Shown here: piece by piece, positions 1 to 7,532 of the stretch
Numbering within the stretch: position 1 is the stretch's first letter
How the letters are laid out: every line of letters begins with the position of its first letter
From: Pseudonocardia sp. EC080619-01
GTDB lineage: Bacteria; Actinomycetota; Actinomycetes; Mycobacteriales; Pseudonocardiaceae
Direction: 5' to 3'
DNA length: 64,000 nucleotides
NCBI RefSeq assembly: GCF_001420995.1
Contig: NZ_CP012184.1
Span: 542,501 to 606,500, forward strand
Notes under the pieces: model-generated
Databases searched by the model: none
Told to the model about the DNA's origin: nothing
What the model saw: the letters and a program-made list of their open reading frames with translations, nothing else
Program-made: the position numbers and the translations under genes

Positions 1-98
1 CTGCGGCCGAGAGGACGGTCGTGGTGCCGGGCACAGCGGTCATGGCGAGCATTGTCCCCCACCGTGACGGGCACGGTCGGGCGGGTGAAGATGGGGTC

Positions 99-737
99 AT
101 GACCGCCTCCCAGGCCGACGCCGAGCAGCCCCGGCGGCGCCGCGGGCGTCGTTCGGGCGGCACCGACACCCGGGCCGCGCTGCTCGCGGCGGGTCGCGCC
201 GAGTTCGCCGAACGCGGCTACGAGGGCGCCACCGTCCGCCGGATCGCGGAGCGCGCCGGGGTGGACGCGGCGATGGTCAACCACTGGTTCGGCGGCAAGG
301 ACCAGCTGTTCGTCGCGACCCTGGAGCTGGAGATCGACCCGGCCCGGGTGCGGGCCGAGGTGCTCGGCGGCGACCCGCGGGACGTCGGCGAGCGGGTGGT
401 CGGCGGCTTCCTCTCCGTGTGGGACACCGCCGGCGACGGTGGTGCGATGGCCGCGCTGCTGCGCAGCGTCGCCGGGCACGAGTTCGCCGCCCGGATGCTG
501 CGCGAGTTCGTCACCCGGGTGATCCTGCGGCCGGTGACGGAGCGGGTGTCGCCGGACCGGCACGCGGAACGGGGCGCGCTGGTCGCGTCGCAGCTGATCG
601 GGCTGGGGATGATGCGGTACGTGGTGCGGCTGGAACCGCTGGCGTCGGCCTCCCGGGAGGAGCTCGTCGCGTCGATCGGCCCGACCGTGCAGCGCTACCT
701 GACCGGGAACCTGGGGTCGACGAACCCGGAGGCGTAG
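99..737 (+). CDS. TetR/AcrR-family transcriptional regulator
   Basis: A 212-residue DNA-binding repressor-type protein. After a basic Arg-rich N-terminus (about residues 10-20) comes a TetR helix-turn-helix around residues 25-72, with the typical VNHWFGGKDQLF recognition and turn segment at about 60-71. The C-terminal ligand/dimer domain cannot be assigned to a ligand. I chose the ATG at 99 because the open frame upstream (from 21) is short and compositionally poor, and the domain follows directly. Its 3' end overlaps the convergent response-regulator gene by 43 bp. No target can be deduced: the nearest genes are that orphan regulator and a DUF2236 protein. Family assignment is firm; function is unknown. 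Confidence 0.85.
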   Translation: MTASQADAEQPRRRRGRRSGGTDTRAALLAAGRAEFAERGYEGATVRRIAERAGVDAAMVNHWFGGKDQLFVATLELEIDPARVRAEVLGGDPRDVGERVVGGFLSVWDTAGDGGAMAALLRSVAGHEFAARMLREFVTRVILRPVTERVSPDRHAERGALVASQLIGLGMMRYVVRLEPLASASREELVASIGPTVQRYLTGNLGSTNPEA

Positions 738-1348
738 GCGGTCACGACGGCCTGCGTCCGGTGCCGTGCGCCGGTCTTGGCGAGCACCGCCGCGACGTCC
801 GCCGTCACCGTCGGCACGTCGAGGCGCAGCTCGTCGGCGATCTCGGCGTCGGACAGCCCCCGCGCCGCCAGTCGCAGCACCTCGCCCTCGCGGGCGGTCA
901 GCCCCGCCCCGGCCAGCCGGTCCCCGCCGGCGGGCGCGAACCCGGCGACCAGCTCGCGGACGGCGGCGGGGAACAGCAGCGCCTCCCCCGCCGCGACGGT
1001 CCGCACGGCGCGGGCGACGTCGCGGGACGGGGTGCGCCGGAGCAGGAACCCGGACGCCCCCGCACAGAGCGCGTCGTACACCCGGCGGTCGTGGCCGAAC
1101 GTCGTCAGCACCAGCACGCGCGGCGGGTCCGGCCGGGCGAGCAGGTCCCGGGTGACGGTGAGGTCGCCGGTGGTGTGCAGCCGCACGCCGGCGAGGACGA
1201 CGTCGGGGCGCAGCCAGGCGACCAGCCCCGGTGCCTCGGCACCCCGGGCGGTCTCCCCGACGACGGTGAGATCCGGCTCGGCGGCGACCACGGCGCGCAG
1301 GCCGGCGCGGACCGCGTCGTCGTCCACCAGCAGCACCCCGACGGTCAT
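695..1348 (-). CDS. LuxR/NarL-family response regulator with degenerate receiver
   Basis: A 217-residue two-domain protein: a receiver at about 1-120 and a LuxR-type helix-turn-helix at about 145-210 (LTAREGEVLRLAARGLSDAEI). The acidic pocket DDD is present at 9-11. The phosphoacceptor Asp normally found in VVLMDxRMP is Gly54 here (VVLAGVRL), and the usual Lys of the GASGFLLK motif is Arg. The receiver therefore should not accept phosphate in the normal way, and the protein may act as a constitutive or ligand-modulated regulator. No histidine kinase lies beside it. It overlaps the convergent TetR gene by 43 bp. Family certain; an unphosphorylated mode of action is inference. Confidence 0.85.
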   Translation of the reverse strand: MTVGVLLVDDDAVRAGLRAVVAAEPDLTVVGETARGAEAPGLVAWLRPDVVLAGVRLHTTGDLTVTRDLLARPDPPRVLVLTTFGHDRRVYDALCAGASGFLLRRTPSRDVARAVRTVAAGEALLFPAAVRELVAGFAPAGGDRLAGAGLTAREGEVLRLAARGLSDAEIADELRLDVPTVTADVAAVLAKTGARHRTQAVVTAYASGFVDPRFPVR

Positions 1349-1516
1349 GTCGCTCCCCTCGGCCCGGCCGTCCCGGGGACCGTCCTACCCCAGGTCGCGG
1401 CCGTTCCGGGTCGCGCCGCGCCGGTCCCGTGCCCACCGTGGCCCGGTCGGCGCAGCCGGAGGCGGCCGCCCGGCGGCGCGGTGGCCGGGTCCCGGCGCCG
1501 CCCGCACACTGAGGTG

Positions 1517-2446
1517 ATGACCGATCCCGTCGCGCTGCTGCCCGGCGCCGTCACCGACCGGCTCGCGGCCCTGCGGTCCCGGGTCGGCTCGGCGGTGTTC
1601 TCCCGGGTCGCCGGCGACGAGGGCTCCGGCCGCCGGGCCCGGATCCTCGGCGCCGACGGCCCCCGCTGGTTCGACGACGACGCCCCGATCCGCCGGGTGC
1701 ACGGCGACGCGTCGATGTTCGTCGGCGGGCTGCGCGCGCTGCTGCTGCAGTCGCTGCACCCGCTCGCCATGGCCGGCGTCGCGGGGCACTCGGGGTACCG
1801 CGGCGACCCGTGGGGACGGCTGCAGCGGACGTCGTACTTCCTGGCCGCGACGACGTTCGGCCCGGCCGAGGAGGCCGAGCGCGTCATCGCGAGGATCCGG
1901 CACGCGCACGGGTACGTGCAGGGGACGGCGCCGGACGGGCGCCCCTACTCGGCGTCGGACCCGCACCTGCTGCGCTGGGTGCACGTCGCCGAGATCGACA
2001 GCTTCCTCACCGCGCACGACCGCTACGGCAGCGAGCCCCTCGACGCGGCGGGCCGGGACCGCTACGTCGCCGACACCGCACGCGTCGCCCGCGCGCTGGG
2101 CGTGCCGGACCCGCCGGAGACGGCCGCGGAGCTGGCCGCACAGATCGAGGGGTACCGGCCGGAGCTGCGCGGCACCCCGGAGGCCCGCGACGCCGCCCGG
2201 TTCCTGCTCCTGGAACCTCCGCTGCCGCTGACCGCGCGGGTGCCCTACGGCGTGCTGGCGGCCGCGTCGGTGGGCCTGCTGCCGCGCTGGGCGCGGATGC
2301 CGCTGCGGCTGCCGTGGCTGCCGGTCACCGAGGCGACCGTCGTCCGGGCCGGCGGGACGCTGATCACCGCGGGGATCCGCTGGGTGACGAGCGCGCCCCC
2401 GGAACCGGCGCCACCGGTGCCCCCGATGCCGCCGGTGCACCCGTAG
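1517..2446 (+). CDS. DUF2236 / MpaB-like oxygenase-family protein
   Basis: A 309-residue protein of the DUF2236 family, which includes the haem-dependent latex-clearing oxygenases and MpaB-like proteins. Visible family features are the VHGDASMFVGG segment around residue 61-71, followed by LLLQSLHPLAMAG (His81, a candidate haem or metal ligand) and the HSGYRGDPWGRL stretch at 91-102. The rest is mostly helical and ends in a Pro-rich tail (PPEPAPPVPPMPP). The ATG at 1517 was chosen because homology begins shortly after it. The frame upstream to 419 is only an overlap with the TetR and regulator genes. Substrate is unknown. Confidence 0.75.
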   Translation: MTDPVALLPGAVTDRLAALRSRVGSAVFSRVAGDEGSGRRARILGADGPRWFDDDAPIRRVHGDASMFVGGLRALLLQSLHPLAMAGVAGHSGYRGDPWGRLQRTSYFLAATTFGPAEEAERVIARIRHAHGYVQGTAPDGRPYSASDPHLLRWVHVAEIDSFLTAHDRYGSEPLDAAGRDRYVADTARVARALGVPDPPETAAELAAQIEGYRPELRGTPEARDAARFLLLEPPLPLTARVPYGVLAAASVGLLPRWARMPLRLPWLPVTEATVVRAGGTLITAGIRWVTSAPPEPAPPVPPMPPVHP

Positions 2447-2488
2447 CCGCTGCTCTCCGCTACTCCGCTGCTCCGCTGCTCCGCTACT
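2447..2488. repeat. 8-bp microsatellite CCGCTGCT/CCGCTACT
   Basis: Five imperfect copies of an 8-base unit (CCGCTGCT or CCGCTACT), one separated by a CT dinucleotide, fill the gap between the convergent DUF2236 gene and hisI and run over the last hisI codons. Confidence 0.6.
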
Positions 2489-2846
2489 CGGCGGCGAGCA
2501 GGACGTCGGTGTCGAAGCAGGTCCGGGTGCCGGTGTGGCAGGCCGGGCCCTCCTGGTCGACGACGACGAGCACGGCGTCGCCGTCGCAGTCCAGCCGCAC
2601 CTCGTGCACGTGCTGCACGTGTCCCGACGTGTCGCCCTTGACCCAGTACTCCTGCCGGGACCGGGACCAGTAGGTGCCGCGGCCGGTGGTCAGCGTGCGG
2701 TGCAACGCCTCGTCGTCCATCCAGCCGACCATCAGCACCTCACCGGCCCGCGACTGGACGACCGCGCAGACCAGGCCGTCGGCGTCGCGCTTGAGCCGGG
2801 CGGCGACCGCAGGGTCCAGCGCCGACTCGGTGACCCGCGTGCTCAT
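2484..2846 (-). CDS. hisI: Phosphoribosyl-AMP cyclohydrolase
   Basis: Catalyses hydrolytic opening of phosphoribosyl-AMP to ProFAR, the third step of histidine synthesis, in the cytosol. The 120-residue length is that of a stand-alone HisI without the HisE domain. Visible motifs are [12 protein letters not shown] (38-48), [10 protein letters not shown] (55-64), DCDGDAV (86-92) and the zinc cysteines Cys87, Cys103 and Cys110. The ATG at 2846 overlaps the hisF stop by 4 bp, so it is translationally coupled as the last gene of a priA-hisF-hisI block. No hisE or hisG is present in this window. Confidence 0.96.
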   Translation of the reverse strand: MSTRVTESALDPAVAARLKRDADGLVCAVVQSRAGEVLMVGWMDDEALHRTLTTGRGTYWSRSRQEYWVKGDTSGHVQHVHEVRLDCDGDAVLVVVDQEGPACHTGTRTCFDTDVLLAAE

Positions 2847-3616
2847 CGGACCTCCACTCCCCCGTCGCGCATCGCGTCCTTGACCTCGCCGATCCGCAGC
2901 TGTCCGAAGTGGAACACGCTGGCCGCGAGCACGGCGTCGGCGCCGGCGCGGACGGCCGGGGTGAAGTGCTCGACCGCGCCCGCACCGCCGGAGGCGATCA
3001 CCGGGACGTCGACCACCTTCCGGACGGCCTCGATCATCTCCAGGTCGAACCCGGCGCGGGTGCCGTCCGCGTCCATCGAGTTGAGCAGGATCTCGCCGAC
3101 GCCCAGCTCCTGGCCGCGCTCGGCCCACTCGACGGCGTCGATCCCCGCGGAACGTCGGCCGCCGTGCGTGGTGACCTCCCAGCCCGACGGCTGCGGCTGC
3201 CCGCCCTCCGGGACCCGGCGGGCGTCGACGGACAACACGATGCACTGCGAGCCGAACCGCCGCGACATCTCGTGCAGCAGCTCCGGCCGGGCGATCGCCG
3301 CGGTGTTCACACCGACCTTGTCGGCACCGGCGCGGAGCATCCGGTCGACGTCGTCGGGGGTGCGGATGCCGCCGCCGACGGTCAGCGGGATGAACACCTG
3401 CTCGGCCGTGCGCCGGACGACGTCGATCATCGTCCCGCGGTCCGACGACGACGCCGTGACGTCGAGGAAGGTCAGCTCGTCGGCGCCCTCCGCGTCATAG
3501 ATGCGGGCCATCTCGACCGGGTCGCCCGCGTCGCGGAGCTCCTTGAAGTTGACGCCCTTCACCACGCGCCCGGCGTCGACGTCCAGGCAGGGGATGACGC
3601 GGACCGCGACGCCCAT
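2843..3616 (-). CDS. hisF: Imidazole glycerol phosphate synthase, cyclase subunit
   Basis: The TIM-barrel cyclase subunit of the HisH-HisF enzyme uses ammonia from HisH to convert PRFAR into imidazole-glycerol phosphate and AICAR. The 257 residues match the family length. Key residues seen: Asp12 in IPCLDVD, the phosphate-binding GGGIRTPDD loop, the second catalytic Asp in LSVDARRV, and GGAGAVEHF near the end. It overlaps priA by one base upstream and hisI by four bases downstream. Its partner hisH is not adjacent but lies 6.7 kb away at 10.4-11.0 kb on the same strand, which is unusual for actinobacteria. Confidence 0.97.
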   Translation of the reverse strand: MGVAVRVIPCLDVDAGRVVKGVNFKELRDAGDPVEMARIYDAEGADELTFLDVTASSSDRGTMIDVVRRTAEQVFIPLTVGGGIRTPDDVDRMLRAGADKVGVNTAAIARPELLHEMSRRFGSQCIVLSVDARRVPEGGQPQPSGWEVTTHGGRRSAGIDAVEWAERGQELGVGEILLNSMDADGTRAGFDLEMIEAVRKVVDVPVIASGGAGAVEHFTPAVRAGADAVLAASVFHFGQLRIGEVKDAMRDGGVEVR

Positions 3617-4365
3617 CAGGCACCCACCTTCCGGACGGCCTCCAGCGCCTCCGGCAGGGTGAACCGGCCGGCGTAGAGCGCCTTCCCGATGATCGAGCCC
3701 TCGATGTTCACGCCGGTCGCGGCGACCTCGGCGAGCCGGACCAGGTCGGCCACCTCGGCGATCCCGCCCGACGCGACGACCGGCGCCGTGGTCGCCTTCG
3801 CGACCTCGGTGAGCAGGTCGACGTTCGGGCCCTGCAGCGTGCCGTCCTTGGAGACGTCGGTGACGACGTAGCGGGCCGCACCGTCGCGGTCGAGCCGCTC
3901 CAGGGCCTCCCAGAGGTCACCGCCGTCGGTGGTCCAGCCGCGGCCGGCGACCCGGCGCCGCCCGTCGATCATCTTGACGTCGAGCCCGATCGCGATCCGG
4001 TCGCCGTGCTCGGCGAGGACACGCCGGCACCACTCCGGGTTCTCCAGCGCGGCCGTGCCGAGGTTGAGCCGGGCGGCGCCGGTCGACAGCGCGCGCTCGA
4101 GGGACTCGTCGTCGCGGATGCCGCCCGACAGCTCGACGGACAGGTCCAGCGTGCCGACGACCTCGGCGAGCAGCTCGGCGTTCGAGCCCCGCCCGAACGC
4201 CGCGTCGAGATCGACCAGGTGCACCCACTCGGCGCCGCCGCGCTGCCAGGTCAGGGCGGCCTCCAGGGGCGAGCCGTAACCGGTCTCGGTGCCGGCCTCG
4301 CCCTGCACCAGCCGGACGGCCTGGCCGTCGACGACGTCCACCGCGGGAAGCAACGTGAAGCTCAC
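3616..4365 (-). CDS. priA: PriA, dual HisA/TrpF isomerase
   Basis: A TIM-barrel isomerase of 249 residues. In actinobacteria this single enzyme isomerises both ProFAR (histidine pathway) and phosphoribosyl-anthranilate (tryptophan pathway), because trpF is usually missing. The catalytic aspartates are Asp10 ([10 protein letters not shown]) and Asp170 ([10 protein letters not shown]). The Arg142-Gly-Trp144 pair typical of dual-specificity PriA is present, and [10 protein letters not shown] (80-89) is a phosphate loop. It heads the priA-hisF-hisI block, sharing a single base with hisF. The ATG at 4365 opens directly into the first strand of the barrel. Dual specificity is inferred from the family and these residues. 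Confidence 0.95.
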   Translation of the reverse strand: MSFTLLPAVDVVDGQAVRLVQGEAGTETGYGSPLEAALTWQRGGAEWVHLVDLDAAFGRGSNAELLAEVVGTLDLSVELSGGIRDDESLERALSTGAARLNLGTAALENPEWCRRVLAEHGDRIAIGLDVKMIDGRRRVAGRGWTTDGGDLWEALERLDRDGAARYVVTDVSKDGTLQGPNVDLLTEVAKATTAPVVASGGIAEVADLVRLAEVAATGVNIEGSIIGKALYAGRFTLPEALEAVRKVGA

Positions 4366-4456
4366 GGGGCCAAGGGTATCCAGGGCCGCCCCACGGCCCG
4401 GGGGTGGCCGGGGACGGCGTCGTCGAACTCGGCGCGCGACCCGGTGCCGGCGGCCC

Positions 4457-4462
4457 TACCGT
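4457..4462 (+). promoter_or_regulatory. -10 box TACCGT, leaderless start of SDR gene
   Basis: TACCGT ends 7 bases before the ATG at 4470, the spacing expected when transcription starts at the start codon. No Shine-Dalgarno is seen. This supports the ATG at 4470 rather than the upstream in-frame start at 4404. Confidence 0.55.
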
Positions 4463-4469
4463 CGCCGGC

Positions 4470-5165
4470 ATGGATCTCTCCGGGGCACGCACGCTGGTCG
4501 TCGGTGCGACGGGGGTGCTCGGTGCGGCGCTGACCGACGCCCTGCGCGACGCCGGCGCGACGCTCGCACTGGCGGGCCGGTCCGCACCGGCCGGGCAGGG
4601 CGACGAGCCGACCTTCACCCTCGACGCGCTGGACCTGGAGCGGTGCGCCGCCGTCGTCGACGAGGCGGCGGACGCGCTCGGCGGGCTGGACCTGCTGGTC
4701 GTCGCGATCGGGGTGGCGGGGTTCGGTGACGAGGCCGAGACCGACGTGGTCACCGAGCACCTCCTGACGGTGAACGCGCAGGCCCCGATGGCGCTGGGCC
4801 GGGCCGCGCTGCGCCGGTTCCCGCCGAAGGACGACGGCGGCGGCACCGTCGCGATGATCTCCGCGATCCTCGCCGACGTCCCGACGCCCGGGATGGCGAC
4901 CTACTCGGCGTCCAAGGCGGCGCTCTCGGCGTGGCTGACCGCGACCCGCCCGGCCGCGCGACGGCAGGGCGTGCGGGTCCTCGACGTCCGCCCACCGCAC
5001 ATCGAGACCGGTCTGGCCGACCGGGCCGTGGCGGGGACGCTGCCGACCGGCATCAGCGCGGGCTCGGACGTCGGCGCCCTCGTCGGGCACGTGCTCGACG
5101 CGCTGCGCGACGACCGGCGGGCCGTCACGTTCGACCTGCGGAGCGGGGAGTACGCGGTCAGCTGA
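4470..5165 (+). CDS. SDR-family oxidoreductase
   Basis: A short-chain dehydrogenase/reductase of 231 residues, single-domain Rossmann fold. The glycine-rich nucleotide loop is GATGVLG at 12-18. The catalytic set is Asn103 (TVNAQ), Ser131 (MISAI), Tyr145 and Lys149 (YSASK). The usual NAG motif is replaced by AIG around 79-81. The C-terminus carries the PPHIETGL segment seen in SDRs acting on small or lipid-like carbonyls. Substrate is not deducible. It is divergent from priA, with a leaderless-type promoter, and its last 8 bp overlap the convergent small gene at 5158. Confidence 0.85.
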   Translation: MDLSGARTLVVGATGVLGAALTDALRDAGATLALAGRSAPAGQGDEPTFTLDALDLERCAAVVDEAADALGGLDLLVVAIGVAGFGDEAETDVVTEHLLTVNAQAPMALGRAALRRFPPKDDGGGTVAMISAILADVPTPGMATYSASKAALSAWLTATRPAARRQGVRVLDVRPPHIETGLADRAVAGTLPTGISAGSDVGALVGHVLDALRDDRRAVTFDLRSGEYAVS

Positions 5166-5532
5166 GCGCCGGCAGCCCGAGCCGTTCGCGGGCGGGAACG
5201 AGCGCAGCGGCAATGTCGTCGTCGGTGTACTCGTACTGCAACGCAGCCTCACGGAGACGGTCGGCGGCCTCGCGGACCTCGTCGGCGTGCGCCTGGTGGA
5301 TGTCGAGAATGGAGTCGATCTTCGCTTGGAACACGGCCTGTGCGTCGACGGACACGACGTCGTCACCGCACCGCGGGATGGCGCGCAACCCGTTCGCGTC
5401 CCGGAGGGCGGCCATCATCGCCTCCGCCTGCGCGGCGAGCAGTGCGTGCACCGCCAGGACGTTGTGGGCGTCGACCTGCACCATCAGGCTGTCCGAGGCG
5501 GTTCCGCGGGGTGAGTTCGCTGCGATCGTCAC
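5158..5532 (-). CDS. Small helical protein with YxxxD type VII export motif (copy 1)
   Basis: A 124-residue, mostly alpha-helical protein I do not recognise by name. Two predicted helices (about 20-50 and 64-98) flank a turn containing PRCGDD (53-58). Helix two ends in ALQYEYTDDDIAAAL, which holds overlapping YxxxD motifs (Tyr100-Asp104 and Tyr102-Asp106), the C-terminal signal of type VII (ESX) substrates such as EspC and PE proteins. No signal peptide and no WXG are visible. The GTG at 5532 is supported by a TACCGT box 7 bases upstream. The gene lies 74 bp downstream of a DUF3558 lipoprotein gene, and the pair is repeated at 6.36-7.39 kb. A role as an ESX-secreted partner of the lipoprotein is inference. 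Confidence 0.65.
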   Translation of the reverse strand: MTIAANSPRGTASDSLMVQVDAHNVLAVHALLAAQAEAMMAALRDANGLRAIPRCGDDVVSVDAQAVFQAKIDSILDIHQAHADEVREAADRLREAALQYEYTDDDIAAALVPARERLGLPALS

Positions 5533-5539
5533 GCCCGGA

Positions 5540-5545
5540 ACGGTA
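5540..5545 (-). promoter_or_regulatory. -10 box TACCGT, leaderless GTG start
   Basis: On the minus strand TACCGT lies 7 bases before the GTG at 5532, so the YxxxD gene probably has its own leaderless transcript besides read-through from the lipoprotein gene. The second cassette keeps the equivalent box (TACGGT at 6757-6762) before its decayed copy. Confidence 0.5.
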
Positions 5546-5606
5546 GGAGCCGACGATCCCGCCCACGCGGTTCTCCACAGCCCGGTTCGCACGAGCGAAC
5601 CCGATG

Positions 5607-6173
5607 TCAGGAGACCCTCCGGCGCGCGCTCTCCAGTGCCTCGGTCGCGGCGGCGTCCGCCTGCGCACAGACCTGGTCGACCGGGTACGGCGCGCCCGAG
5701 CCCCGCTGCCGTTCGACGGTCTGCACCTGGATCCGCATCAGCTGCGCCTCCCCGACGTCGACGAGGATCTCGCAGAGCGGATAGGTGGCCTCACGCTCCA
5801 CGATCCGGACCGTCCCGTATCCCGCGATCGTGCCGACGACCGCTCCGGGGGCACCCACGGCATCCGCCGCGTCCTGCGGGATCAGCTGGACGCTGTAGTC
5901 GAACGGGGTGTCCAGGCTGCCCCAGCCGCACGCACGCGTCGTCGTCCCACTCGACACGGCGGTCGCCGGCCTGCCCGTCCCCACTCGGAGGTCGGCACGA
6001 GCGCGGGCCCCCACCAGAGCGCACGGGTCCAGGCGCTCGATGTCGATCTCCGCCGGCCGGGGCGGGAACGGATCGGGCGGAGCCGCCGGGGCAGAGCTGC
6101 AGCCGGCCACCGTCGCGGCCGTCGCGACCATCAGGGCGATCATCCGACGTGGACGGGCATGCGAACGGGCCAC
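5607..6173 (-). CDS. DUF3558-family lipoprotein (copy 1)
   Basis: A 188-residue predicted lipoprotein. It has a basic N-terminus, a hydrophobic stretch (11-23) and a lipobox ending VAGC with Cys25 as the lipidation site, followed by a Pro/Ala linker. The mature part has the DUF3558 hallmark IERLDPCALV and an ACGWG segment with the second conserved Cys. It should sit on the outer face of the membrane; no activity is known for the family. The GTG at 6173 has a strong GGAGG four bases upstream. It is highly similar in layout and sequence to the protein at 6827-7387, so the lipoprotein/YxxxD pair is a tandem duplication of about 1 kb. Confidence 0.85.
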   Translation of the reverse strand: MARSHARPRRMIALMVATAATVAGCSSAPAAPPDPFPPRPAEIDIERLDPCALVGARARADLRVGTGRPATAVSSGTTTRACGWGSLDTPFDYSVQLIPQDAADAVGAPGAVVGTIAGYGTVRIVEREATYPLCEILVDVGEAQLMRIQVQTVERQRGSGAPYPVDQVCAQADAAATEALESARRRVS

Positions 6174-6361
6174 GGATCCTCCAGTCGGGCGCGTCCGGCG
6201 AGACTAGCGACCGCCTCCTCCCGGAGGAGCCTGATCAGGGCGACCGGTCCACGAAGCGGAGAGCGACACGTGGGAGCGGCCACGTCTTCGCCCCCGGGCA
6301 GCCGAGGCACCGGGCACACGCTCTGTCGTCGTGCGGTCGGGCGGGCCGGCCAGGTGTGTAC

Positions 6362-6749
6362 TCAGCCGAGCGCGGGGAGGCCGAACTTCTCGCGGGCGGG
6401 GATCAGCGCGGCGGCGATGTCGTCGTCGGTGTACCGGTACTGCAATGCCGCCTCGCGGAGCCGGTCGACCGCTTCGGTCACTTCGTCGAGGTGGGCGCGG
6501 TGCACCTGGAGTATCCGGTGGAGTATCCGGTCGATCTTCGGCTGGAACGCGCGGCCTTGGCGTCGATCGACACGGGGTCGTCGCCGCACCGCGGGATGTC
6601 CCGCATCCAGTCGGCGGCGCTCAGGGCGGCGTTCATCGCCTCGGCCTGCGCGGCCAGAACGGCGTGTACCGCCAGGACGCTCTCGGGACCGACCTGCGTC
6701 ATCAGACTGTCCGATGCCGTCCCCCGTGGACCGTTCGCGCAATCATCAT
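6362..6749 (-). pseudogene. Frameshifted second copy of the YxxxD protein
   Basis: The region is clearly homologous to the gene at 5158-5532, but its pieces lie in different frames. The middle (NGPRGTASDSLM to PVSIDAK) is in one frame, the C-terminal part (FQPKIDRIL to EKFGLPALG, including ALQYRYTDDD) in another. Compared with copy 1 there is a one-base deletion just after the expected ATG at 6747-6749, a two-base insertion after the codons for DAKA, and a 12-bp duplication (GAGTATCCGGTG, about 6509-6532). No single frame spans the gene, so it is almost certainly inactive unless these are assembly errors. The -10 box TACGGT is still in place 7 bases before the old start. Confidence 0.75.
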
Positions 6750-6826
6750 GGGCGGGACCGTAGGAACCGCCATGTCCACCCACAGGACGATGACGGTGAC
6801 GGTTCTCGACCGCGAACGACCTCCTG

Positions 6827-7387
6827 TCAGCCGGTCCGGCCGCGGACGGCGGTGCGCAGTGCGTCGGCCGCGACCGTCTCCGCCCTGCGGCACACCTCGT
6901 CGGCGGGGCGAGGCGATCCGTCCGTTTCCCGCGTGATCGCAGCGGCGCGAGCTCGAATCGCCCGTGCCTCACCGACGTCGACGACGATCTCGCACAACGG
7001 GTAGGAGCCGACCCGGTCGATCACCCGGACCGACCCGTACCCCTCGACGACCCCGACCCGGGTCCCGGGCGCTCCGACCGCGTCGGCGGCGTCCTGGGGG
7101 AGGAACTGCACGCTGTAGTCGTATCCCGTGCGGATGCTCGACCAGCCGCACACCTGCGTCGAGACGCCCCTCACCGGCGCTGTGCCGGCACGCGCGCCAC
7201 CCATCTGCAGCTCGGATCGAGTCGTGTCGCTCAACAGGGCGCACGGATCCAACCGCTCGATGGCGATGTCCACCGGACGGGGCGGGAACGGATCCGGCGG
7301 GCCGGCCGGACCGGAACTGCACCCCACGACCATCGCTGCCACGGCCAGGACGACGGCGACGACCGGTCGCGAACGGGGTGGCGGCAC
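6827..7387 (-). CDS. DUF3558-family lipoprotein (copy 2)
   Basis: A 186-residue paralogue of the lipoprotein at 5607. It has a hydrophobic signal (9-21) with lipobox VVGC and lipidation at Cys23, the same PDPFPPRP linker, the IERLDPCALL motif, a VCGWS segment, and SVQFLPQDAADAVGAPG closely matching copy 1. The GTG at 7387 has the identical GGAGGATCC upstream sequence, which supports a recent duplication. Unlike its neighbour at 6362 it is intact, so the lipoprotein has been kept while the YxxxD partner has decayed. Function is unknown; surface or ESX association is inference. Confidence 0.85.
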   Translation of the reverse strand: MPPPRSRPVVAVVLAVAAMVVGCSSGPAGPPDPFPPRPVDIAIERLDPCALLSDTTRSELQMGGARAGTAPVRGVSTQVCGWSSIRTGYDYSVQFLPQDAADAVGAPGTRVGVVEGYGSVRVIDRVGSYPLCEIVVDVGEARAIRARAAAITRETDGSPRPADEVCRRAETVAADALRTAVRGRTG

Positions 7388-7532
7388 GGATCCTCCCGGG
7401 CGGGTGTCGGCTGAGCGTAGCCAGCTCGTCCCCGTGTCACGGCCGGTTCAGCCCACCCCGGCTCACACCATTCGGACCGGCGGCTCACATCCGTGGACCG
7501 ACCGGTCGTCCGCGTCTACCGGACGTACCTGG

